A stretch of 37,763 bases of DNA from a virus: positions 1 through 37,763 of IMG/VR virus record IMGVR_UViG_3300018009_000009. One strand, written 5' to 3'. A model generated the notes under the pieces. That model searched no databases. It saw only the letters and a program-made list of their open reading frames with translations, and was not told the origin of the DNA. Below, in pieces: positions 17,301-24,782 of the stretch. Position 1 is the stretch's first letter. Each line of letters opens with the position of its first letter. The translations under genes and the position numbers were made by a program.

Positions 17301-17664
17301 CGCGGATGTGTGGAAGAAAGCTCTGGGCCTTGAGCCCGCGAGCATGAAGCAGAATGAGGACTTACGCGATCAGGCGGAACGCACCGAGACCATGCAGCAC
17401 AACATCTCCGGTGCCATTGAGGCGAATATCAAGCGCGCAATATCGTATGGTGATGGCTCCTCGTTGCAGGATGCGATACAGAAGGCGCAGGCGTTCAATC
17501 AGACCCACCCGAATACCCCTATCGACGTGAACAAGGCGGCGGTGGGTGTCCAGATGGAGAACGCACGCGCGATTGGGCTGGGGCTGCCTGCTGGCACCGG
17601 CAAACCGACAGATGCGCGCTTGCGCACACGCCTCGACCCGTATTATATTCCGGGTAAGTCCTAA
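11362..17664 (+). CDS. Giant ejection/polyvalent protein with zinc-protease motif
   Basis: 2100 residues, the largest gene here. Order: Gly/Ala-rich hydrophobic region (about 30-290) able to embed in membrane, charged helical region (about 360-620), a 23-residue tandem repeat (about 618-670), and a zincin-like protease domain with HEMMH at 937-941 and LHEFVAEAF at 987-995 supplying the likely third ligand and support. Long helices (about 1090-1500) follow, then a C-terminal region (about 1580-1900; SPAYFVLELSQAPMFVLP and GLPHLAGFDMSDVG) resembling the end domain of phage large polyvalent proteins (LPD38-type, from memory). Such proteins are packaged and enter the host with the genome, where enzymatic domains act on the envelope or on host defences. 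It is not an N4-type virion RNA polymerase: no polymerase motifs were seen. Confidence 0.75.
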   Translation: MAQITDVQQPALPAVANLPSFAPPRGFGRASLDQLNGGQPSLIGGALSAGTHELGSQFGGFVSALGTTLGMNGVSDWGQQVAQSQAAAAAQNGRPDLDADPWSPSGMAYGLVKGLPMLTGVALAHRLGAKRLAPALGVSEGVGGTLGAGAALYPGMVGSNVETARKANGGELTPNAAAASLAMGVPEAAIGSIVPGNVDKMLARGMAGDWLSRLGKGAAINAGMGGVQGAANTVFNQFLGDQSRPIADRANDVVQSALQGAFQGGVIGGVFGVVGGRKRVAPTATDDALTSAATVPGATDAEPAKTTVGPADASGAAQVGLDLPEQQTPQMADHPLAPEMQGPTIPPEMVNGRQMSLFTPDEEGARQADIFKMRGVVRDALGKAELDPNTDTSFVDNLNATNTPELIKALREQVTRYDRDKDGAMPAWFKELAAAHGVVDETGKTRNLTDEHADLLTQIETQKGAGNGTYQTLLERAAQRKAEGNDARQTVLLDQANTIRARNDEKVAALQKRADELTPLMDQHAQADALPDKFSPKQVPDTLSDKPKAAALYQQMELLRDHSPDPKIAERAARASDLLRSGRQDQMRRAAQIAQDFADRVAREWGYSDRDKPVAPAVDEDAARRAADDTTQPAPAPDTTVDEDAARRAADDTTQPAPAPDTTVDEDAARRVAAEAPETPAEREAAVTAPPATPDAQPVVAAPEGIPFMVTKAMRKTLLERGYTVDDVRNMTPAKAREALQAPTAPTAPPVVDNPTPSPEAQMRVRDEIAPSMLEAQRKELEDHVARTQADRATRLQAERQAALSQTGAYQPPKKSISLGGIQRSKDALATMAEPAGRTQADVDAEHLISNGATGAQVLKHIEDTTTDPNLRRLAKKMRERGLDPTISYGTRDEIEADAQATQGKTFDATNADAAYNETTNHVWLASRENTHQNIMHEMMHSATWKAIEAGGPIAKRMNDLFEQVKRSAAVRLDKAAGKVPYGLTNLHEFVAEAFTNPWFRDTLSKVTMPGETKTLWGKFKDAVKRLFNQPEKTRTALDEIMDMGQDLMDEHQKIDVSPQSEAIMAKRVADEHEKVSIVGAGIFHQAQDSLSKLANLVSNPKEMGTKISAFADYNMTRTQMIRRHAAEFASGATQHMEDAWAAHTAIGQAAATTGLHVKVAIDGIKDVATRDAALRDAFWSSQIGAHPFKTFAEQPNLHNRKDRAIIQPEIDRIAKAFNDVYRQKGARDAITQAHAAGEAQNASQMMLGLHEFMRREKFGDLITDADVHDQFANNADAHTPATAATFYRAALDKQVANIKQFVDAQEGSVAHLPQNDSARQAVTAQLKDLKGQLNAISSNLITHEHSPYMPSGREGEYAAAFTLKLGDDGQIHPQALAALQDGLAARGLNVGINQHVDNPSVFIRVGTLDKAQQIADLAQDLGKRGLLDEKGDAPLAKRLDDDAMASRTRPAWVKQMMDSVAQDTRIPEEQRAAIHDQLRQTWADILPSRDVVQLARKNVQGFSTDVARALDRRNSVWANGLANLVTQERKNVAFGEMRDDIGNLQRQPDVSKTVSAQNCLNELATREVGRDWRPQTTGGDTFRSALHAWQLGVSPAYFVLELSQAPMFVLPAMSAERGIAKSTAALTSNLAMTIKVMRAISSGPLGKYGVFTAQGLKDANIPPAIAEHLLKCNNRGWFENSATRELGMSADGRAQTTTQKAIHWANLSALYTEVAMHVNTALAVKSLHDTKPFAEGLDAATDRIMEKGHWKWGAGENARSMGKQGFAGKATPYLTQFMGWQMKALETYYRELHTVFSGDASRDARIQSAKFIGGHMAAVVAFSGLSGLPTTPLMGLASKVMNTLTGSDQYDFEQNYRSYLTSMFGKEFGDAMARGLPHLAGFDMSDVGDEGLVPGGRFLADQRKWQDASKDAAWRSMGAGIGFASNAVGAMQDWSMGNPEAALRKLLPATLRNPYEAYMMHEHGYVNNSGVKAPIQPTSADVWKKALGLEPASMKQNEDLRDQAERTETMQHNISGAIEANIKRAISYGDGSSLQDAIQKAQAFNQTHPNTPIDVNKAAVGVQMENARAIGLGLPAGTGKPTDARLRTRLDPYYIPGKS
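13213..13373 (+). repeat. 69-bp tandem repeat inside the ejection protein gene
   Basis: Two full 69-bp units (13213-13281, 13282-13350) and a partial third (13351-13373), identical at DNA level, encoding the 23-residue unit VDEDAARRAADDTTQPAPAP plus DTT. Perfect identity means recent expansion. Confidence 0.85.
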
Positions 17665-17667
17665 CCA

Positions 17668-17676
17668 CAGTTACTA
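17668..17676 (+). repeat. CAGTTACT motif, intergenic
   Basis: A CAGTTACTA copy of the recurrent AGTWACT motif, located between the stop of the giant gene and the CGGGAG ribosome site of the next gene. Confidence 0.45.
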
Positions 17677-17691
17677 CGCGGGAGCACACAC

Positions 17692-18117
17692 ATGTCCTCG
17701 GCCTATAATAAGTTCAACGCTTTTGTCGCCGATCTGGCGGATAAGGTTCACAACCTCGGCAGCGACACCTTGAAGGTGTCGCTGACCAACACTGCCCCGG
17801 TCGCCACCAACGCGGTGCTTACGGACATCACCGAGATCGCCGCCGGCAACGGCTACACGGCGGGCGGCAACGCTGCGACGGTGACCAGCGCTGCGCAGAC
17901 GGCTGGCACCTTGAAGCTGCTGCTCCAGAACCCCGCGACGTGGACCGCCTCCGGCGGCACCATCGGGCCGTTCCGCTACGCCGTGATCTACAACAGCACG
18001 GCGTCCGGCAAGAACCTCATCGGCTGGTTCGACTATGGCTCTTCGGTGACCCTCAACGCGGCTGAACAGTTTCAGGTCAGCTTCGACCAGACCAACGGCG
18101 TCTTGACGCTCGCCTAA
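17692..18117 (+). CDS. Virion structural protein (conserved phage type)
   Basis: 141 residues with the pattern SSAYNKFNAFVADLADKVHN, then DTLKVSLTNTAPVATNAVL and AAGNGYTAGG, seen in many phages next to tail or decoration genes. The rest is beta-rich (FRYAVIYNSTASGKNLIGWF). Precise role unknown. GGGAG precedes the ATG by 8 bases. Confidence 0.65.
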   Translation: MSSAYNKFNAFVADLADKVHNLGSDTLKVSLTNTAPVATNAVLTDITEIAAGNGYTAGGNAATVTSAAQTAGTLKLLLQNPATWTASGGTIGPFRYAVIYNSTASGKNLIGWFDYGSSVTLNAAEQFQVSFDQTNGVLTLA

Positions 18118-18155
18118 GTCAACGCAGCATCACGGCTCAGATGTAAGAGGCAACT

Positions 18156-19853
18156 ATGGCGACGAAGTTTTACGATCTGGTCCGTGTCTATACTGCGACG
18201 ACCGGCACGGGCACCATAACGCTCGGCACTGCGGTGCCGGGCTTTCAAACATTTGCCGCAGTGACCGATGGTGTGACCGTCAGTTACGCGATTGAGGAGG
18301 GAGCCAACCGCGAGGTGGGTCATGGCGTCTATAGCGCCAGCGCCGGTACGTTGACCCGCACCCCGCTGGTCTCGACGGCCGGCGCGAACGGCCCCATCAC
18401 GCTGGCTGGTTCCGCACAGGTGGCGATTACGCTTGCCGCCGAAGACCTCATGCTCGCCAACCTGCTGGACGTTAATGCTTCGGCACCGTCCAATGGTCAG
18501 GTCTTGGCGTGGTCCAACACTGACAGTAAGTGGGAGCCCGCGACTGTATCGGGTGGCGGCAGTGGCTCGACCACGCTGGCTGCGCTGACGGACGTGTCCA
18601 TTGCCTCGCCGACCGATGGCCAGTTGCTGGCGTACAGGACGGCGGACAGTAAGTGGGAGCATAGCGACCTGTATCTCACGGCCAGCGCGACGAAATACAC
18701 GCAGGTGAAGCTCACGCTGAATGGTCCCGGACAGTGGGGCATCTACGCCCTCGCTGCGCTGTCGCTCAGCACGGCTGCCGGTGTCGCGACCCCGTCCGGC
18801 ATTAGCGCCAATTCCGACTACAACGCCCGGAGCGACATTACGTCGCAAGCGGTGAGTATCCTCATTGCGTCGCCGGATACGAGCCATGGCTGGTCTTCCG
18901 CGAACTTGACGGATGTTGAGATCGTGCTGACCTACGCGTCAGCTATCGCGCCGACCAGCGTGAACGTGACGCCGATTGTGAGCACGCACGCGGCTTGCGC
19001 CCCGGCTGGGGCGACGATCTATGGGTCGCTTGACAGCGGCGCAACGTGGGTCGAAATCGGCACCAGCACGTTCACCGGGGAGACCGGCGGTGTGCTCTCG
19101 AATGAGGTCATTGTGCCGGTCTCGACCACGATCAGCATGTCCCGCCCGAACGACGTGGACCACACGGTGTCGCCGGCCACGGGTGACGTGCTGATCTGGA
19201 ACGACAGCACTGGAAAGTGGGTGCCCTCGCCCACCGCGTTTGCGCAGTATGCCACCCTGTGGACGGCTCCCCCTGCGCTGGCCAGCTTCACCACTCTCAA
19301 CTCCGCATCGGCTGTCCAGAACGCTGACAACAGCATCTCGGTGACTGGTGTTCCGACCGGCAACAACGTTCAAGCCTATCAAGGCATCTACAAGGCTGCT
19401 CCCGGAACCCCATACCGTATCCGCGCGCTCATCAAGCCCCAACTGATTTGGGCGGCGAATAACTATTGTTGCGTCGGGATCGGCTTTACGGACGGTACGA
19501 AGTTGCAGGTGGTCTCGTTGGGGACCACCGGTATGGCCCCCAACCTCGGTGTCGCGAACTGGGACAGTGTCACGTCCTTCAACAGTAACGTGGGCACCAA
19601 TGTCCCGATGCCTGTCCCCGACACGCTCTGGCTTGAGATCGCCGACGATGGCACGACGGTCTATTTCCAGTATTCGTATGACGGGTACAACTTCATCCCG
19701 CTTTACAGCGTCGCCAAATCAGCCGGCTTCCTTGGGTCTGGCGGCTACACCAACGTCGGCGTGCTCCTCAACACCTACACAACGTCCGCGTATGACGGCA
19801 TCCCCGTGGGTGGTGTGGTATTGTCGTGGAACCAAGCTCTGATCGCGCCGTAA
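18156..19853 (+). CDS. Tail fibre/receptor-binding protein 1
   Basis: 565 residues, beta-rich, Ser/Thr/Gly-rich. Residues 1-110 (KFYDLVRVYTATTGTGTITLGTAVPGF...VYSASAGTLTRT) form an N-terminal module that is repeated in the following gene and likely attaches to the virion. Next come linker repeats of the form GQxLAW...DSKWE (two at DNA level share GACAGTAAGTGGGAG), then a beta-sandwich-like C-terminal region (about 365-565, with FQYSYDGYNFIPLY) that may bind a glycan receptor. Start after AAGAGG. Confidence 0.7.
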   Translation: MATKFYDLVRVYTATTGTGTITLGTAVPGFQTFAAVTDGVTVSYAIEEGANREVGHGVYSASAGTLTRTPLVSTAGANGPITLAGSAQVAITLAAEDLMLANLLDVNASAPSNGQVLAWSNTDSKWEPATVSGGGSGSTTLAALTDVSIASPTDGQLLAYRTADSKWEHSDLYLTASATKYTQVKLTLNGPGQWGIYALAALSLSTAAGVATPSGISANSDYNARSDITSQAVSILIASPDTSHGWSSANLTDVEIVLTYASAIAPTSVNVTPIVSTHAACAPAGATIYGSLDSGATWVEIGTSTFTGETGGVLSNEVIVPVSTTISMSRPNDVDHTVSPATGDVLIWNDSTGKWVPSPTAFAQYATLWTAPPALASFTTLNSASAVQNADNSISVTGVPTGNNVQAYQGIYKAAPGTPYRIRALIKPQLIWAANNYCCVGIGFTDGTKLQVVSLGTTGMAPNLGVANWDSVTSFNSNVGTNVPMPVPDTLWLEIADDGTTVYFQYSYDGYNFIPLYSVAKSAGFLGSGGYTNVGVLLNTYTTSAYDGIPVGGVVLSWNQALIAP

Positions 19854-19880
19854 GAAACCCACCCAATTGAGGGCGATCGG

Positions 19881-21011
19881 ATGACGAAGTTCTACGATCT
19901 GGTGCGGATGACCACCAGTACGACCGGCACTGGCACTGTAACGCTCGGCACTGCGGTGCCGGGCTTTCTTGCGTTGGCGACCGCCGGTGCGGCGGATGGG
20001 GATCAGATCACCTACACGCTGCAAGACGGCGTGAGCACGGAGCTGGGGCATGGCACGTATAGCGCGTCCGCAGGCACTCTCACCCGCACCGTGCTCAAAT
20101 CCACGAACGGCAATAATCCGATCAACCTCTCAGGCCTTGCGCAGGTGGTTTGCTCGCTTGCGTCGGAGGACTTGAAACTCGCCAACCTGCTCGACGTGAC
20201 GACCGCCGGAGCGACGGATGGTCAGGCGCTGATCTGGGACGCGGCGTCCGGCAGGTTCACGGTGGCGACTGCCGTAACAACCAGCGCAGCAACCACGCCA
20301 TCGCTTATCCAATACAAGTATTCCACCAGCCAGTCTCTCACGTTCGACACAACGCCGACTATCGGTAACTTGGTGATCCTCCTCACTGATGGGGCGACCT
20401 CAATCAGTGATAGCACCATGACCTACGTGGGGAAGCAGGTCAACGGTGACATGGGGCTCTCGATCTTCATGCGTCGCGTGACGGCTGCCAATCAGACCAC
20501 CACCATCAACGCATCTGGCATAACCCACGTTGTCGGTATTGAGGTCGCGAACGCCGGCAGCATCGAGTTCTCCACTGCCGTGGGCGGGTGGACTTCCGAG
20601 AGTGACGGCACCCACTGGACCGGCAGCATCCCGGCTATCGCCGAGAACGCGCTGCTGATGGTCTTCCTTAACGCGTATCCGAGCGCTGCCACGTATGGCG
20701 CTATGACGACGGGATATGCGCAGCTCTCCTTGTTCGATCAGGCCGGTATCGTGGTCGCAGGCCCGGCAGTCACCCCGCCGGCTACACCGCAGCCGTTCGA
20801 CATTCTCGTTGAAGGGTCTGAGGTCTGGTTCGGGATGATCCCGTTCTACATCGTTGGGGAGCCGCCGCACGCGTCACTTACGCAACTGAACGACGTTGTG
20901 GGTGTACCATCTGACGGTGACGTACTTCTGTACGACGCCACCAAGGGCTCGTGGACGCCGGTAAACCTTCTCACCTATATCAGCAGTGGCGGTACGACCC
21001 GCACGGCATAA
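19881..21011 (+). CDS. Tail fibre protein 2, paralogous N-terminus
   Basis: 376 residues. Residues 1-115 are a clear paralogue of the preceding protein's start (KFYDLVRMTTSTTGTGTVTLGTAVPGF, GTYSASAGTLTRTVL). The rest differs and ends with two GDVLLYDATKGSWTPV-type linkers. Two adjacent fibres sharing an anchor but not tips suggest duplication followed by tip replacement and alternative receptor specificities. GAGGGCGATCGG precedes the ATG. Confidence 0.7.
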   Translation: MTKFYDLVRMTTSTTGTGTVTLGTAVPGFLALATAGAADGDQITYTLQDGVSTELGHGTYSASAGTLTRTVLKSTNGNNPINLSGLAQVVCSLASEDLKLANLLDVTTAGATDGQALIWDAASGRFTVATAVTTSAATTPSLIQYKYSTSQSLTFDTTPTIGNLVILLTDGATSISDSTMTYVGKQVNGDMGLSIFMRRVTAANQTTTINASGITHVVGIEVANAGSIEFSTAVGGWTSESDGTHWTGSIPAIAENALLMVFLNAYPSAATYGAMTTGYAQLSLFDQAGIVVAGPAVTPPATPQPFDILVEGSEVWFGMIPFYIVGEPPHASLTQLNDVVGVPSDGDVLLYDATKGSWTPVNLLTYISSGGTTRTA

Positions 21012-21025
21012 TCTAAGGGGTTGCT

Positions 21026-22900
21026 GTGCTCGGCTATGACGCCTTCGGCCAACTCGCTATTGGTCAAGCCTATTCGACCACGGTCACCACGAGCGGTGCG
21101 CCGGGTGCGATTGGCCAGTTTGCGTTCGGGCAGCTCACCACGAGCGTGCAGGGCCGCGTGCTTAACGCCTATTTCTTCGATGTCGCGACTGGCGCGTTCG
21201 CAGTAACTGGGGTTGACGCATCGCTGACGCATGGTGTGCCGCTCCGTAGCATGGCGGTGACGCCGGGCACATTCACGCTGGTCGGGGATGCTGCAACCTT
21301 TGAGGACGTGCACACCATTAAGGTGCTTACGACCGCTCCGGGCGCGTTTGTGCTGACCGGGCAGCCGACGACGCTGATCCACACACGCGAGCTGGTGACC
21401 GCGCCTGGGGCGTTCGGGCTGAGCGGTCAACCCACGACGTTCCACCGCAAGTACGCGATCACTGCACAAGCTGGGGCTTTCAGCTTCACAGGGTCTCCCA
21501 CGAACTTCTTGAGGCCGCTACGCAACCTCAAGACCGTGACGGGTGCGTTCACGATCTCTGGGGCGGCATCGTTCACTCTGGTGCGTGAGCTTGCGGTTTC
21601 GACAGGCGCATACTATCTCGCAGGCAATGCGGTTCCGGCGGTCTACCCACCGCTTGTCGCGCGCGGGGGTGCGTTCAGCCTACAATCAAGCCCTGCAACC
21701 ATGACGCGGACGCGTGTGTGGTCGCTTTCGACGGGTGCGTTTGCACTGGCTGGTGCGGCTGCGTTCCTGCTATACCGCCCGTTCAACATCGTGACCGGCA
21801 TGTACGCGTTGACAGGCCAGCCTGCGACCATGACGCGGAAGCGCGTGTTGTCGGCGGTGCCCGGAGCCTTCACATTGGGCGGGGGTGCGGCTGCGTTCGC
21901 GCGCAATCTGGCGGCAGCGCCGGGCGTCTATGTGCTGGGCTCCCAAACTGCCGTGCTGAGCGTGGGCCATGTGCTGACGGCTGCGTCGGGCGCGTTCGCG
22001 CTGGGCTCCCCACTCGCATCCTTGACCCGGACCAAGCTGCCTGCCGTCGATATTTTGGCGGCTGCGTTCGTGCTGACAGGCCAGCCCGCCACGTTCAAGA
22101 GGTCGTATGTGCTGTCGGCCACACCCGGCACGTTCGTGCTGGGCGGCTCTGCGACGCTCCTGCGCCCCCGGACGCTCTCGGCCACACCCGGCACGTTCGT
22201 ACTGGGTGGTCTGGCTGGGCTGCAAGTGACTTATGGCATCATGGACGACCCCACGAGATACGCCCTTGCTGGGCAGCCGGCGGGCCTGCTGGCTGGCCGC
22301 GTGCTGGCTCCGGCCCCGGCCTCGGTCGCACTGGCGGGGCAGCCAGCCTCTCTGGCGGTTCTGCGGACGCTCTACGCCCTACCGGGCGCGTTTGTGCTGA
22401 CCGGGCAGCCGACGTCGAACCAGCGGGCGATCACGCTGCAAACCCTCACCGGGGCGTTCGATCTGCTGGGGCGGCCAGCGTCGCCGGCACGGGCCTACGA
22501 GCTGGACGCGGCAGCAGGGGCGTTCCGTCTCGGTGATTACGCAATCTCCATGAACGTGGCACGCAAATTGCAGGTCGGGGGCGGGGCGTTCGCAGTAACT
22601 GGGGTGGGTGCAGCGTTCTCACGCAAGCGGGTGCTTCTCGCCGGCCCCGGCGTGTTTCATCTCGACGGGGCAAGCCTTGTCGGGTATGGTGCGGTCGGTC
22701 GTGCACAAGCGGACTTCGCGCTGGTGGCTCGCACAGAGGTGACATTCATGGACCCGAAGACCAGCGTCGATCTGGAACCTGTGGCGGACGTGGTGCTCGC
22801 GCTTGCGGTCCCCAGCATGTCTGTGAGCTTCGCGGCACAAGGCAGCACCTTCGTGGAGCTGCACGACGCGGCCCTGACGGTCATGTTTAGCGAGGCATAA
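21026..22900 (+). CDS. Repeat-built tail fibre-like protein
   Basis: 624 residues, starting at GTG 21026 after AAGGGG. Most of the protein is about 20 repeats of roughly 24 residues with core GAFxLTGQPATxxRxRxLxA, likely a beta-solenoid or beta-sandwich stalk. The first residues (LGYDAFGQLAIGQA) resemble the start of the protein at 26930, which also carries the GAFAL repeat. Two repeats carry the CAGTAACTG DNA motif (21201, 22593). Structural fibre or baseplate-like extension is inferred from repeats and neighbours. Confidence 0.65.
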   Translation: MLGYDAFGQLAIGQAYSTTVTTSGAPGAIGQFAFGQLTTSVQGRVLNAYFFDVATGAFAVTGVDASLTHGVPLRSMAVTPGTFTLVGDAATFEDVHTIKVLTTAPGAFVLTGQPTTLIHTRELVTAPGAFGLSGQPTTFHRKYAITAQAGAFSFTGSPTNFLRPLRNLKTVTGAFTISGAASFTLVRELAVSTGAYYLAGNAVPAVYPPLVARGGAFSLQSSPATMTRTRVWSLSTGAFALAGAAAFLLYRPFNIVTGMYALTGQPATMTRKRVLSAVPGAFTLGGGAAAFARNLAAAPGVYVLGSQTAVLSVGHVLTAASGAFALGSPLASLTRTKLPAVDILAAAFVLTGQPATFKRSYVLSATPGTFVLGGSATLLRPRTLSATPGTFVLGGLAGLQVTYGIMDDPTRYALAGQPAGLLAGRVLAPAPASVALAGQPASLAVLRTLYALPGAFVLTGQPTSNQRAITLQTLTGAFDLLGRPASPARAYELDAAAGAFRLGDYAISMNVARKLQVGGGAFAVTGVGAAFSRKRVLLAGPGVFHLDGASLVGYGAVGRAQADFALVARTEVTFMDPKTSVDLEPVADVVLALAVPSMSVSFAAQGSTFVELHDAALTVMFSEA

Positions 22901-22902
22901 CG

Positions 22903-23196
22903 ATGAGCGTCTTTACGCGCCAGAACCAGTTGACCATCACTGTTCAGTTCGTGGCAGCCGATGGCACCCCGACCCAGCCACAAAACGCGACGCTACGTCT
23001 CGTGTACGTGGGCCTGACCAGTCAGAAGGTGATCGAGGATATAACGCTGTCTTACATGTATGGCGTGTGGTCCGGCGTATGGGATAGCACCCCCTGCAAG
23101 GGCGGGGTGGTTGCGTGGGTGGCACGAGGCTATGGCGGCTATAGTGCCGCGAAGCAAGGGTCGTTTATCATTGATGCGAACGCAGCAAATATGTGA
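22903..23196 (+). CDS. Small beta-rich structural protein
   Basis: 97 residues, beta-rich (LTITVQFVAADGTPT, ATLRLVYVGL, GVWSGVWDS). No family recognised. It starts two bases after the repeat protein and precedes the holin, so it may be a fibre-associated cap or chaperone. Confidence 0.55.
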   Translation: MSVFTRQNQLTITVQFVAADGTPTQPQNATLRLVYVGLTSQKVIEDITLSYMYGVWSGVWDSTPCKGGVVAWVARGYGGYSAAKQGSFIIDANAANM

Positions 23197-23204
23197 GGTT
23201 GATT

Positions 23205-23552
23205 ATGAGCACTGAACCGATTACGCCCGTTACGCCCGTCAAACCCGTTGCGCCCGTTGCGCCCGTCAAACCCGGCTGGAGCGTGAGGATCACGCAGCTC
23301 TGGACTGTGGACATGGAGCCGCACATCCTCGGATGGCTCGATGAGCACTGCATCGCTTCGTGGCGCGTGAAGATCACGCAGCTCTGGACGATCCGGGTGG
23401 CTCTCTTCTGGATTATCTTGTCGGCCATCGCGACGATCTGGTCCGCGTTGACCGAGGTCATGCCGTTGTGGGTCTACGCCGTGCTCGGCATCCTTATGAA
23501 TGTGACGCTGGGCATTGCCCGCATCGCCAAGCAGCCGGGAGTGGACGAGTGA
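23205..23552 (+). CDS. Holin-like membrane protein
   Basis: 115 residues with two predicted membrane helices (about 64-82 and 86-106) after a Pro-rich start and a duplicated ITQLWT segment (29-34 and 57-62). Its stop overlaps the endolysin start, the classical holin-endolysin order. Holins form the timed inner-membrane lesion. With a SAR endolysin the partner may be a pinholin, so this could be either. ATG 23205 is chosen over 23193 because GAGG lies in front of it. Confidence 0.65.
   Translation: MSTEPITPVTPVKPVAPVAPVKPGWSVRITQLWTVDMEPHILGWLDEHCIASWRVKITQLWTIRVALFWIILSAIATIWSALTEVMPLWVYAVLGILMNVTLGIARIAKQPGVDE
23281..23389 (+). repeat. 25-bp duplicated segment in the holin gene
   Basis: A 25-bp segment starting GCGTGAGGATCACGCAGCTC at 23281-23305 recurs at 23365-23389 with one G-to-A change, encoding V-R/K-ITQLWT twice, 84 bp (28 residues) apart. 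Confidence 0.8.
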
Positions 23553-24052
23553 CCGACGCGCCGAACCCCCAGAGGAAGATCGCTGGACGCCTCAAGACCC
23601 ACGGGTTGTTGGCGGCGCTTGCGGTCACCACTGTCGGCAGCCTTGAGGGGCTGCGACAGACAGCTTATCCCGACCCCGCCACACGGGGCAAGCCGTGGAC
23701 GGACTGTTACGGCCACACCGGCCCGGACGTTCGTCGCGGTGTCCGCGAGAGCCTTGCGCAGTGCAAGGAGCTGTTGCTGGCCGACCTCGCCAAGGCTGGC
23801 GGCGGCATCGACCGCTGCATCACACACCCCACGACCGATGGTCAGGCTGTCGCCTTTCTGTCGCTCGCCTACAACATTGGTGTTGGCGGCTTCTGCCGGT
23901 CCAGCATCGCGCGGGACTTCAACGCGGGGCGCGTCACGCAGGCGTGCAATGACCTCATGAGGTATGACCGCGCTGCTGGGGTCGTGTTCCCCGGTCTGGA
24001 GCGTAGGCGCGCGATTGAGCGCCACCTGTGTCTCGGCCAAACGGAGGAGTGA
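23549..24052 (+). CDS. Endolysin, GH24 lysozyme, possible SAR type
   Basis: 167 residues from GTG 23549, overlapping the holin stop. The catalytic triad of phage lysozymes is visible: E33 (SLEGLR), D42 (AYPD) and T51 (PWTDCYGHTG). D-to-T spacing is longer than in T4 lysozyme, as in R21-like enzymes. Residues about 18-32 (HGLLAALAVTTVGSL) form a short Gly/Ala/Thr-rich hydrophobic stretch next to the active-site Glu, suggesting a signal-arrest-release segment that lets the enzyme reach the periplasm by the Sec route and refold when the membrane is depolarised. It cleaves peptidoglycan. Confidence 0.85.
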   Translation: MTDAPNPQRKIAGRLKTHGLLAALAVTTVGSLEGLRQTAYPDPATRGKPWTDCYGHTGPDVRRGVRESLAQCKELLLADLAKAGGGIDRCITHPTTDGQAVAFLSLAYNIGVGGFCRSSIARDFNAGRVTQACNDLMRYDRAAGVVFPGLERRRAIERHLCLGQTEE

Positions 24053-24054
24053 CT

Positions 24055-24501
24055 ATGGGTGAGCTATTCAACCTCATCCCGCACGCCGGGGTGATCTTTT
24101 GTGTACTGTGCTCGGTCGCGGCGCTGGCGGCGTTCATCTATATTCCTGACCCGTTCAAACATTACGCGACCGACGCTTTACTGGTGCTCGGGCTCGCGTC
24201 GTTCATTTATGGGGATGGCTACGCGGCTGCGGAGCGCATCTGGAAATCCAAGTTCGACGTGGCCATGGCGGACATCAACGCCGAGAACGAGAAGGCTGTC
24301 GTGGCTGCTGAGGAGCGTGTTCGCGCCACCGACGCAGCCAATGCCACCACCTTGAAGACCCAGCTCGATCTTCTGACTGCGCAGCACGACGCGGATCAGT
24401 TGGCGCTTCAACCCATCCGAAATGAGATCGCAAAGGCCGGCGCGGATGCCGACATGTCCGCTCCGTCGTTAATTCTCGACGCAATCAGGAGCGCGAAATG
24501 A
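24055..24501 (+). CDS. Inner-membrane spanin-like protein
   Basis: 148 residues. Two hydrophobic stretches (about 10-28 and 37-52), then a long Ala/Glu/Asp-rich coiled coil (about 58-130; ADINAENEKAVVAAEERVR). An inner spanin bridges to the outer spanin and fuses the two membranes at lysis. Most have one N-terminal membrane segment, so the second stretch is unusual. Support comes from order (holin, endolysin, this, lipoprotein) and from the ATGA overlap with the lipoprotein gene. Start ATG 24055 after GGAGGAG. Confidence 0.7.
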   Translation: MGELFNLIPHAGVIFCVLCSVAALAAFIYIPDPFKHYATDALLVLGLASFIYGDGYAAAERIWKSKFDVAMADINAENEKAVVAAEERVRATDAANATTLKTQLDLLTAQHDADQLALQPIRNEIAKAGADADMSAPSLILDAIRSAK

Positions 24502-24767
24502 GGCAACTGTGGGTGCTGGCACTGCTCATGCTGGGGGCATGCGATCCGTCGCAGCCCATCGTCATGACCTCCCCGCCACGGATCGAAAAAACCTTGCTCA
24601 ACAAGATCATCCCGACCGGGGTGCTCTCCTGCCTGCGCGAGCCTGACGGCTCGGCGGTTACGTCAATCCGGCAGTCGGCGACATATGTCATTGACCTGAA
24701 AAAAGCTGGTCGCGACTGTCGCCAAAAGCTCCAGATTGTGCGAAACATAATCCAGAGAGAACAGTAA
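24498..24767 (+). CDS. Outer-membrane spanin lipoprotein
   Basis: 89 residues with a lipoprotein signal ending LMLGAC, so Cys15 would be lipidated and the rest anchored to the outer membrane inner face. Pro-rich PIVMTSPPR follows, as in Rz1-type outer spanins. The start overlaps the inner spanin stop. Its TAA stop lies inside the recurrent CAGTAACT motif at 24762-24769. Confidence 0.75.
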   Translation: MRQLWVLALLMLGACDPSQPIVMTSPPRIEKTLLNKIIPTGVLSCLREPDGSAVTSIRQSATYVIDLKKAGRDCRQKLQIVRNIIQREQ

Positions 24768-24769
24768 CT
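24762..24769 (+). repeat. CAGTAACT motif at the outer spanin stop
   Basis: Copy of the recurrent motif. It contains the TAA stop of the spanin and is followed by ATTGGACCGG just before the next start, the same arrangement as at 8541. Confidence 0.5.
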
Positions 24770-24782
24770 ATTGGACCGGATC

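Noticed and set aside
11362-17664. Giant gene as N4-like virion RNA polymerase
   Set aside because: No single-subunit polymerase motifs. Instead a zinc-protease motif and polyvalent-type C-terminus are present, and it is much shorter than the N4 enzyme.
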